Origin: Hyphomicrobiales bacterium
GTDB lineage: Bacteria; Pseudomonadota; Alphaproteobacteria; Rhizobiales; SZUA-8
Length of the DNA: 5,134 bases
Direction: 5' to 3'
Assembly (NCBI GenBank): GCA_003232175.1
Contig: QILX01000339.1
Coordinates: forward strand, 1-5,134
Shown here: in pieces, positions 1-5,134 of the stretch
How positions within the stretch are numbered: position 1 is the first letter of the stretch
How the letters are laid out: each line of letters starts with the position of its first letter
The notes under the pieces: model-generated
Databases searched by the model: none
What the model saw: only the letters and a program-made list of their open reading frames with translations
What the model was told of the DNA's origin: nothing
Made by a program: the position numbers and the translations under genes

Positions 1-443
1 GCAGGCGCAAGGCCGACCTGATCCAGCAGGCGCTCGGCCAGACCCGCACCGTCGCCGCCGCGCGCCACCACCGGCTCGACAATGATATCGCCCACCCGCC
101 AGCGCGGATTAAGGCTGGCATACGGGTCCTGAAAAATCATCTGAACCCCCGACCTTGCGACCTCGAGCCTGGCTTTGTCGGTTTCACGAAAAAAATTGAC
201 ACCGCCGATTTCCACCGATCCGGAGCTTGGCGCCAGCAGCCCGACGATGATCTTGCCGATGGTGGATTTCCCCGAGCCGCTTTCACCGACCAGCGCATAG
301 ATACTTCGTTTTTCGATTTCAAAACTGACATCGGACACCGCCTGCAGATAAGCCTTGGGTTGGCCCTCGATTAGACGATTGAGCCACGGGCTCGAAACAT
401 CGAATATCCGCGTCAACTTGTTGATGGAGACAAGAACGCTCAC
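1..443 (-). CDS. Peptide/nickel-type ABC importer, second ATPase (DppF/OppF family), 5' part only
   Basis: This is the N-terminal 147 residues of a cytoplasmic ATP-binding subunit; the gene continues past base 1. Visible are the Walker A motif GESGSGKS (residues 53-60) and the Q-loop segment IFQDPYASLNP (103-113), which is typical of this family. The ABC signature, Walker B and H-loop lie outside the window. No ATG is available in the right place. I chose GTG at 443-441 because it overlaps the preceding gene's TGA stop as GTGA and gives a normal N-terminus (MSVLVSINKLTRIFDV), with a purine-rich GGGCGGGA just upstream. Between the first strand and the next strand (AVSDVSFEI, from residue 35) there is an extra segment, about residues 14-30, containing SSPWLNRLIEG, longer than in minimal ABC domains. 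Family knowledge: DppF-type subunits pair with DppD-type ones to hydrolyse ATP and drive import. The substrate is unknown. Confidence 0.93.
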   Translation of the reverse strand, partial: MSVLVSINKLTRIFDVSSPWLNRLIEGQPKAYLQAVSDVSFEIEKRSIYALVGESGSGKSTIGKIIVGLLAPSSGSVEIGGVNFFRETDKARLEVARSGVQMIFQDPYASLNPRWRVGDIIVEPVVARGGDGAGLAERLLDQVGLAP

Positions 444-1414
444 GATCCCGCCCCGTTTGCAAACCAGCATGCGGCCCGCCCGCCACAGGCTTCAAGGTCC
501 GGCCCCGGTTCAACGGAACACCGGTCCTGGACCTGGGGGCAACGCGGATGAAAGGCGCAAGCCGTGGGCAGGTTGTCCAGCCGCGGCATGGCGCCCGGGA
601 TCTGATTGAGCCGCTTTTGCCCCTTGGCCGCCAGCGGCGTCGAAGCCATCAGGCCGATTGTGTAGGGATGCGCCGGGTGGGTCATCACCTCACGCACCGG
701 GCCAAGTTCGCACAACCGCCCAGCATACATGACCGCGACACTGTCCGAGGTCTCGGCGATCACCCCCATATCGTGGGTCACCAGCATGACGGCAGTGCCC
801 CGCTCGCGGCACAGGCGTTTTAAAAGTGCGATGATCTGCGCCTGGACCGACACATCCAGCGCCGTTGTCGGCTCATCGGCGATCACCAGGGAGGGTTCGG
901 CGCATAGGGCCAGAGCGATAACCACACGTTGGCGCATGCCGCCGGAAAACTCGTGCGGGTAGCTGTCGATGCGGCGGGCGGCGGCGGGGATGCCGACTTC
1001 TTCCAGGGCGGCGATGGCGCGCGCCGCGGCCTGGGGCTTTGTTACGGGCAGATGTTCTAGGATGGTTTCGCGCAATTGCTCGCCAATCGGCAACAGCGGA
1101 TTGAGCGAGGTGAGTGGGTCCTGAAACACCATGCCGATCTGCTTGCCGCGCAGCCGACGCATGGCCTCCTTGGGCAGATTATCGATGCGCTGGCCATTCA
1201 GCCAGATTTCGCCCCCGGCAATATGGGCCGGGCGGTCCAGCAGGCCGATCACCGCATTGCCGGTCATCGATTTGCCAGCGCCGCTTTCCCCCACGACCCC
1301 CAGAATCTCCCCGGCAGGAATGTTAAAGGACACCCCATCCACCGGGCACAGCACCTCATTACGTAAGGGGATTTCAACCCGCAAATTCCGCACGCTCAAG
1401 ACATCGGCGGCCAT
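440..1414 (-). CDS. Peptide/nickel-type ABC importer, first ATPase (DppD/OppD family)
   Basis: This is a complete 324-residue cytoplasmic ATPase, the usual length for DppD/OppD. In order it shows Walker A GESGAGKS (42-49), Q-loop Q98 in VFQDPLTSLNP, signature FSGGMRQRV (156-164), Walker B LVIADEP (176-182) with catalytic E181, D-loop ALD (185-187) and H-loop H214. All catalytic residues are present. The C-terminal oligopeptide-transporter extension follows, with HPYTIGLM (249-256) and a cysteine-rich tail: C286, C292, C299, C310 and C316. In some DppD relatives comparable cysteines bind a [4Fe-4S] cluster; that this applies here is inference. Its ATG shares one base with the stop of the DppC-type gene (TGATG). 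No convincing Shine-Dalgarno precedes it, so re-initiation by coupled ribosomes is likely. Its TGA overlaps the GTG of the next ATPase by four bases. It should work as a heterodimer with that protein. Confidence 0.97.
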   Translation of the reverse strand: MAADVLSVRNLRVEIPLRNEVLCPVDGVSFNIPAGEILGVVGESGAGKSMTGNAVIGLLDRPAHIAGGEIWLNGQRIDNLPKEAMRRLRGKQIGMVFQDPLTSLNPLLPIGEQLRETILEHLPVTKPQAAARAIAALEEVGIPAAARRIDSYPHEFSGGMRQRVVIALALCAEPSLVIADEPTTALDVSVQAQIIALLKRLCRERGTAVMLVTHDMGVIAETSDSVAVMYAGRLCELGPVREVMTHPAHPYTIGLMASTPLAAKGQKRLNQIPGAMPRLDNLPTACAFHPRCPQVQDRCSVEPGPDLEACGGRAACWFANGAGS

Positions 1415-2349
1415 CAGCGCAACTTCGGATTGAGCACATCGCGCAACCAGTCACCGAGGAGGTTAACCGATAGCGCCAGGGCCAAAAGGGTGATGGAGGG
1501 GAAAAGAATGATCCACCATTCCCCGGAAAACAAAAAACCCTGGCCGATGCGGATAAGGGTGCCAAGAGAGGGCTGGGTCGGCGGCGCGCCAACCCCCAGA
1601 AACGACAGCGTCGCCTCGGCGATAATTGCCAGCGCCAGGGAGATTGTGGCAATCACCAGCACCGGCCCCAGGACATTGGGTAGAATATGGCGCAGCATGA
1701 TACCCAGGGGTCGCCGGCCATTGAGCCGGGCCGCCTGAACATATTCCTTATTTCTCTCAACCAGGGTGGCGCCGCGCACCACCCGCGCAAACTGCACCCA
1801 TTCCGAAAGACCGATGGCCAGAATAAGCACCCAGATCGCCATCTGGTCGCGCAAATGAATGGGAGTGATACCCTTGGCAATGCCGAAAATCAGCATGGCG
1901 ACCAAAATACCTGGAAAGGTTAGTTGCACATCGGCGATGCGCATGATGATGGTTCCCGTCCACCCCCCGGCATATCCGGCGACCAGCCCCAGGGTAACAC
2001 CGAGAACCATGGCAAAAGTGACCGCGGCAAAGCCGACAAACAGCGAAATGCGCATACCGTACAAAATGGTTGAAATAACATCACGCCCCTGGTCATCGGT
2101 GCCCAGAACGAAGGTCTCGCCGGTGAACTCGTTGGCCTCCATAGGCTTTGAAAACCCATTCATCAAGTTCAAGGTACCAGGCTCAAAAGGTGTGTGTGGC
2201 GCAATCAGCGGCGCGAATATCGCAGCGAAGATCAAGGTGGCGGCAACTACGAACGAGACAATGGCTACCGGCGAGTGGCGAAACGACCACATAAAATCCG
2301 ATTCCCAGGCGCGGGTTATGGCACTTTGAGGCACAGGCGCCTGTGTCAT
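1414..2349 (-). CDS. Peptide/nickel-type ABC importer, second permease (DppC/OppC family)
   Basis: This is a complete 311-residue inner-membrane permease. Hydrophobic segments at about 29-50, 101-126, 134-158, 168-186, 224-248 and 277-300 fit the six-helix DppC fold. A soluble N-terminal tail comes first, and a periplasmic stretch carries the family hallmark LGTDDQGRDVIS (82-93). The EAA coupling loop, which contacts the ATPases, is EYVQAARLNGRRPLGIMLRH (202-221). Other family features are TFPGILVAM (144-152) and EATLSFLGVG (245-254). The C-terminus NLLGDWLRDVLNP (296-308) is also typical. Its ATG overlaps the TGA of the DppB-type gene by one base (TGATG), and GGAG lies about ten bases upstream. 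Codons 2-6 coincide with a perfect palindrome, listed separately. It should form the channel with the DppB-type partner encoded just before it. Confidence 0.97.
   Translation of the reverse strand: MTQAPVPQSAITRAWESDFMWSFRHSPVAIVSFVVAATLIFAAIFAPLIAPHTPFEPGTLNLMNGFSKPMEANEFTGETFVLGTDDQGRDVISTILYGMRISLFVGFAAVTFAMVLGVTLGLVAGYAGGWTGTIIMRIADVQLTFPGILVAMLIFGIAKGITPIHLRDQMAIWVLILAIGLSEWVQFARVVRGATLVERNKEYVQAARLNGRRPLGIMLRHILPNVLGPVLVIATISLALAIIAEATLSFLGVGAPPTQPSLGTLIRIGQGFLFSGEWWIILFPSITLLALALSVNLLGDWLRDVLNPKLR
2332..2345. repeat. Perfect 14-bp palindrome in the first codons of the DppC-type gene
   Basis: CACAGGCGCCTGTG reads identically on both strands and covers part of codon 2 through codon 6 of the DppC-type gene, starting two bases after its ATG. 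As RNA it could fold into a five-pair stem with a GCGC loop. It could be a protein-binding site or simply chance in a GC-rich coding region. I found no second copy in the window. Confidence 0.5.
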
Positions 2350-3332
2350 CAGCCCTTGACTCCGGAACTGCCCACATGAAGGCGCGGATCAATGGCAAAA
2401 TACAAAAGGTCGACCACCAGATTAATGCCGACGAACATCACCGAGATTAGCATCAGATAGGCCGCCATTATCGGGATATCGACGAACTGGATCGAGTTGA
2501 TGAACAAAAGGCCGACGCCGGGCCACTGGAAAACTGTTTCGGTGATAATGGCGAAGGCGATGATCGAACCAAGCTGCAACCCGGTGACGGTAATCACCGG
2601 GATCAGTGTGTTCTTCAGGGCGTGGCGGAAATGAACGACACGCTCCTTCAGCCCCCGCGCTCGAGCAAAACGAATGTAATCCTGCCGCAATACCTCCAGC
2701 ATTTCCGACCGCACCAGACGCATGATCAGGGTCATCTGATATAGGCCCAGGGTAATTGCGGGCAGGATCAGAGCTTTCAGGCCGCTTTCGGTCAAAAGCC
2801 CGGTGCGCCACCAGCCCAGATCAACCACATCGCCGCGCCCGAAACTCGGCAGCCAATTCAACTCGACGGAAAAAAGATAGATCAGCAAAATACCAATCAG
2901 AAATGTCGGCAGCGAGACCCCCACCAGCGACAGCGTCATTATGGTGTTGGCGGCCCAGCCGTCACGCCGGATGGCGGTAAAAACCCCAAGCCCAAATCCG
3001 AACACAACCGCCAGAATGGCCGACACCGCGGCAAGTTCCAGCGTCGCCGGCAGGCGCTCGGCGATAATTCCCGAAACCGCCCGGCCCTGGCGGTAGCTGA
3101 CGCCAAAATTCCCCTGCACCGCGCCCCGAAGAAATTTGAAATACTGGACCGGAAACGGTTGATCGAGACCGAGCTGAGTGCGCAAGCGTTCAATATCGGC
3201 ACCAGTGCGTTCCTGCCCCAGCATATTATCGACCGGATCGCCGACAAACCGGAACATCGAAAACGCCACGAGGCCCACGACCAGCAGAACGACGACGGAC
3301 TGGAAGGTCCGCCGGATGGTGAACGCAAGCAT
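2349..3332 (-). CDS. Peptide/nickel-type ABC importer, first permease (DppB/OppB family)
   Basis: This is a complete 327-residue inner-membrane permease. The N-terminus MLAFTIRRTFQSVVVLLVVG has the short basic tail and first helix (about 9-30) typical of DppB. A periplasmic region follows with GDPVDNML (31-38) and LGLDQPFPVQYFKFL (54-68). Further helices lie at about 98-120, 132-157, 186-207, 246-268 and 288-312. The EAA loop is YIRFARARGLKERVVHFRHA (219-238), followed by LKNTLIPV (239-246). ETVFQWPGVG (265-274) and the C-terminal DLLYFAIDPRL (308-318) are family hallmarks. It starts 17 bases after the binding-protein stop. No hairpin is evident in that gap, and the Shine-Dalgarno match is weak (GGCGG, or GAGG placed too close). 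The start is supported by homology of the N-terminus rather than by the ribosome site. It forms the translocation pore with the DppC-type subunit. Confidence 0.97.
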   Translation of the reverse strand: MLAFTIRRTFQSVVVLLVVGLVAFSMFRFVGDPVDNMLGQERTGADIERLRTQLGLDQPFPVQYFKFLRGAVQGNFGVSYRQGRAVSGIIAERLPATLELAAVSAILAVVFGFGLGVFTAIRRDGWAANTIMTLSLVGVSLPTFLIGILLIYLFSVELNWLPSFGRGDVVDLGWWRTGLLTESGLKALILPAITLGLYQMTLIMRLVRSEMLEVLRQDYIRFARARGLKERVVHFRHALKNTLIPVITVTGLQLGSIIAFAIITETVFQWPGVGLLFINSIQFVDIPIMAAYLMLISVMFVGINLVVDLLYFAIDPRLHVGSSGVKG

Positions 3333-3349
3333 GCCTCGCTACCGCCGGC

Positions 3350-4915
3350 TCAATTGACGGTGACCCACCGCAGGATCAGGAAATTGTCCGGCCGCTGGGT
3401 GAGCGCGATGTTTTTGCCCGTGCCCCAGACCAGCGGTTGAACATAAAGCGGCACGTAAGCCACCTCGTCCTGCAGGATCTTGGCACTTTCATTGAGCATC
3501 TCCTGGCGCTTGCCGTCATCGATTTCCGACTGGATCATTGGCAGTAATTCGTCGATCCGCCCATTGGAAAAATCGCCAAAATTCCAGCTGCCGAGTTTCT
3601 TTTCCTTGTTCGGTGTGGCGGCCAGAAAGCGGATCGGGTGTTCGGCGTCAAATGTGCCCGGCGACCAGCCCAGCAGGTACATATCGTAATTGTCGGCGCG
3701 CAATTCGGTCCAGTAATTGCGCACCGGCATGGCGTCCAGCTCGGCTTTCAGCCCGATCTGCGCCAGCATGCTCACCACTGCCTGGCAGACCGCTTCGTCA
3801 TTGAGATACCGGTCATTGGGGCATTTTAGGCCAAAGGTGAAACCATCGGCATAGCCCGCATCGGCCAGCAGGGACTTGGCTTTGGCCAGGTCGTAAGCGG
3901 GCCGCGCCTCAAGAGAGGGCGAATAGCCGCGCATCGCCGGGCTCACCAATTGCGACGCCGGTGCCGCCGCGCCGCGCATGGTTTTGGCCAGAATGGCCTC
4001 GACATTCACCGCATGGGCCACCGCCTGACGCACCCGGACATCGAGGAACGGGTTGGGCTTGCCGGCATCGGCGGTATATTTCAGCATCTCCGCCTTGTGC
4101 GGCATCCCCAGCATGATGACCCGGGCCTCGATGCCCTGAATGACAGTGACCCCGCCGCGCTGCTGCAGCCGCTCGGCGTCCTGGATGGGCACCGGATTGA
4201 TCATATCGACATCGCCGGAAATAAGCGCCGCCACCGCTGTCGCAGGATTCTGGATCGGGGTGAATTCAGCGCGGGTGATATTGTGCTCAGGCTTGCCCCA
4301 CCAGTTTTCAAACGGCTCCAGCACGGTTTTCAGCCCCGGCTGGCGCTCGACCAGCTTGAAGGCGCCGGTGCCATTGGCGTTCAGCGTGGCGTAATTTCCC
4401 TCATCCTTGCTCGGCAACACGGCACTGTTGGCCTCGGCCCAGCCTTTATCCATGATCATGAAATTGGCGATTGAATCGGGAAAGATCGGATTGGGCGCCT
4501 TGGTCAGGAAATCAATGGTGAACTCGTCAACGATTTTGACCTCCGACACCGGTGCAAACCACGATGCGGTATCGGCGGCCTCGCTTGAGGCCCGCTGGTA
4601 GGAGAACAGCACATCTTCAGCCGTAAAAGCCGCGCCGTCCTGAAAGGTCACGCCTTTGCGTAAGAAAAAGCGCCACCCATCGCCCCCGATCGCCTCCCAA
4701 CGCTCCGCCAGGGCGCCTTCGATCGCCATGGTCTTGCCGCGGCGGACAAGCCCTTCATAGACATTATTGAGAAACCCAAGCACCGGCGCGGAATTCACCG
4801 CATGGGGGTCCATGGTCTGGGGGTCGGTTTTTGACGCCCAGCGAAAGGTTTCGGCGCTGGCGGCAGTCCCCAGCAACGTAAGAGCAAGTGCGCCATTCAA
4901 GAGTGATTTCAACAT
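3350..4915 (-). CDS. Periplasmic family-5 solute-binding protein of the importer
   Basis: This is a complete 521-residue extracytoplasmic binding protein of the SBP_bac_5 (DppA/OppA/NikA-like) family. The signal peptide is MLKSLLNGALALTLLGTAASA, with cleavage expected after the ASA at 19-21. The absence of a lipobox cysteine suggests a free periplasmic protein. Family landmarks are DPQTMDPHA (31-39), NNVYEGLVRR (50-59), LRKGVTFQDG (85-94) with FTAEDVLFSY (97-106), GTGAFKL (182-188) and LDVRVRQAVAHAVN (291-304). CPNDRYLNDEAVCQAV (365-380) follows, and LLGWSPGTFDAEHP (414-427) is in the C-terminal lobe. C365 and C377 are the only cysteines of the mature protein and could form a disulfide. I chose ATG 4915 because AGAGGA lies eight bases upstream and the signal peptide begins at once. 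An in-frame ATG at 4942 would add nine polar residues (MPISQRNPD) and has no ribosome site. The ligand cannot be inferred. Confidence 0.96.
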   Translation of the reverse strand: MLKSLLNGALALTLLGTAASAETFRWASKTDPQTMDPHAVNSAPVLGFLNNVYEGLVRRGKTMAIEGALAERWEAIGGDGWRFFLRKGVTFQDGAAFTAEDVLFSYQRASSEAADTASWFAPVSEVKIVDEFTIDFLTKAPNPIFPDSIANFMIMDKGWAEANSAVLPSKDEGNYATLNANGTGAFKLVERQPGLKTVLEPFENWWGKPEHNITRAEFTPIQNPATAVAALISGDVDMINPVPIQDAERLQQRGGVTVIQGIEARVIMLGMPHKAEMLKYTADAGKPNPFLDVRVRQAVAHAVNVEAILAKTMRGAAAPASQLVSPAMRGYSPSLEARPAYDLAKAKSLLADAGYADGFTFGLKCPNDRYLNDEAVCQAVVSMLAQIGLKAELDAMPVRNYWTELRADNYDMYLLGWSPGTFDAEHPIRFLAATPNKEKKLGSWNFGDFSNGRIDELLPMIQSEIDDGKRQEMLNESAKILQDEVAYVPLYVQPLVWGTGKNIALTQRPDNFLILRWVTVN

Positions 4916-4923
4916 GTCTGGAT

Positions 4924-4929
4924 TCCTCT
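4924..4929 (-). promoter_or_regulatory. Shine-Dalgarno AGAGGA of the binding-protein gene
   Basis: AGAGGA lies eight bases before ATG 4915, an ideal spacing. It decides between this start and the in-frame ATG at 4942, which has no comparable site. It is the clearest ribosome site in the operon, in keeping with the high protein output usually needed for a binding protein. Confidence 0.75.
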
Positions 4930-4953
4930 GGGATATTGGCATTGCCCAGAAGA
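4924..4953 (-). promoter_or_regulatory. Leader hairpin that pairs with the Shine-Dalgarno
   Basis: On the minus strand TCTTCTGGG can pair with CCCAGAGGA over nine positions (eight Watson-Crick and one G-U) around a 12-base loop, CAATGCCAATAT. The 3' arm contains the whole AGAGGA ribosome site of the binding-protein gene. If formed in the mRNA, the stem would hide the site. The inverted repeat is seen directly; any regulatory effect is inference. It does not match a riboswitch or thermometer class that I recognise. Confidence 0.4.
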
Positions 4954-5003
4954 CAGTGTCTGGCGCAAAGACCGGCGGTCGACGTCAAAGGCTGAAGTTA
5001 ATA

Positions 5004-5031
5004 AGCCGGGCGATCCGATAATCGCCCGGCT
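5004..5031 (-). terminator. Likely intrinsic terminator after the upstream gene
   Basis: A perfect 11-bp inverted repeat (AGCCGGGCGAT and ATCGCCCGGCT) encloses a six-base loop, TATCGG on the minus strand. A further G-U pair could close it to a tetraloop. It begins five bases after the TAA of the upstream gene and is GC-rich, as expected. The following minus-strand run, TTATTAACTT, is only moderately T-rich, so termination may be partial and some transcripts may read through into the importer operon. Stabilisation of the upstream mRNA 3' end is an alternative role. Confidence 0.7.
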
Positions 5032-5036
5032 GCCGT

Positions 5037-5134
5037 TTACATTTTCAAGGTGAAGTACTTGAATTTGGCGGTATCCTCGGGATCAACAACGGTGCCGACC
5101 TTGTCGGACATGCCCCAGTTCAGCACCTGATGGT
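5037..5134 (-). CDS. C-terminus of an upstream gene, probably another family-5 solute-binding protein (partial)
   Basis: Only the last 31 complete codons and the stop lie in the window. The frame is open to the right edge, reads HQVLNWGMSDKV, continues with VVDPEDTAKFKYFTLKM and ends in TAA at 5039-5037. The other two minus-strand frames of this stretch contain stops, and a strong hairpin follows five bases after the TAA, which supports this as a real gene end. The tail resembles the end of the complete binding protein downstream: both have Q-x-L-x-W-G about 30 residues from the end, then a proline and a final aromatic-x-T-hydrophobic run (YFTLKM against WVTVN). I therefore infer a second solute-binding protein of the same family, but 31 residues are too few to be certain. 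Confidence 0.55.
   Translation of the reverse strand, partial: HQVLNWGMSDKVGTVVDPEDTAKFKYFTLKM

Larger units (their letters stand above)
4916..5003 (-). other. Leader and probable promoter region of the importer operon
   Basis: This short non-coding stretch lies between the terminator hairpin and the binding-protein start. If the operon has its own promoter it should be here. TTGACG at 4988-4983 resembles a -35 box, but the hexamer 17 bases further on (CGCCAG) is not a recognisable -10, so I do not call a promoter. The region contains the overlapping palindromes GTCGAC and GACGTC (4979-4986), too short to be called an operator. The 3' half holds the hairpin and Shine-Dalgarno described separately. 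Confidence 0.4.

Noticed and set aside
189..195. T7 run on the coding strand of the second ATPase, in T-TTT-TTT phase, as a possible -1 frameshift site
   Set aside because: A -1 shift would reach a TGA after one codon, inside the ABC domain, and no stimulatory structure is evident. The run simply encodes Asn-Phe-Phe.
1859..2329. Plus-strand open frame of 156 codons
   Set aside because: It is antisense to the DppC-type permease, whose motifs cover the same bases. The composition is that of a reverse-frame shadow.
3333..3349. Possible regulatory hairpin between the binding-protein and DppB-type genes
   Set aside because: The gap is only 17 bases and contains just the short GCCGGC palindrome, with no stem-loop of note.
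3950..4474. Plus-strand open frame of 174 codons
   Set aside because: It lies entirely antisense inside the binding-protein gene, which has a signal peptide and family motifs throughout. The predicted protein is rich in His, Arg and Gly and resembles no family I know.
4916..4942. Alternative upstream ATG for the binding protein (nine extra residues)
   Set aside because: There is no Shine-Dalgarno before it, and the extra residues would put a polar stretch ahead of a normal signal peptide. ATG 4915 has AGAGGA at ideal spacing.
4960..4988. Possible sigma-70 promoter with -35 TTGACG
   Set aside because: The hexamer at 17-base spacing is CGCCAG, with no resemblance to a -10 box, so the -35 match alone is not enough.

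Overview
The window is a near-complete ABC importer operon of the peptide/nickel (Dpp/Opp) family, read entirely on the minus strand. The moderately high GC content, tight gene packing with 1- to 4-base overlaps, and the sequence style of the proteins suggest an alphaproteobacterium. That placement rests on general recognition only, because no rRNA or other marker gene is present.

In transcription order (right to left) the layout is as follows. (i) The last 31 codons of an upstream gene end at 5037; they are probably the C-terminus of another family-5 solute-binding protein. (ii) A strong hairpin at 5004-5031 follows, a likely intrinsic terminator for that gene. (iii) A short leader (4916-5003) contains a second hairpin that covers the Shine-Dalgarno sequence of the next gene. 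(iv) A periplasmic family-5 solute-binding protein (3350-4915) is followed by (v) a DppB-type permease (2349-3332), (vi) a DppC-type permease (1414-2349), (vii) a DppD-type ATPase (440-1414) and (viii) the first 147 residues of a DppF-type ATPase, which starts at GTG 443 and runs off the left edge.

Together these five genes form one importer. The exported binding protein captures the substrate in the periplasm and delivers it to the heterodimeric membrane channel. The two cytoplasmic ATPases form an asymmetric motor. The permease and ATPase junctions are TGATG, TGATG and GTGA, so these genes are probably translationally coupled. The substrate cannot be read from the sequence: peptides, nickel chelates, glutathione and opines are all carried by relatives.

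No mobile element, CRISPR array, RNA gene or plus-strand gene is supported, and no stretch above 300 bases lacks a gene. The coding content is ordinary. The points most worth a second look are the Shine-Dalgarno-covering leader hairpin, the adjacent putative second binding protein, the cysteine motif in the first ATPase, the N-terminal insertion in the second ATPase, and a perfect 14-bp palindrome at the start of the DppC-type gene.
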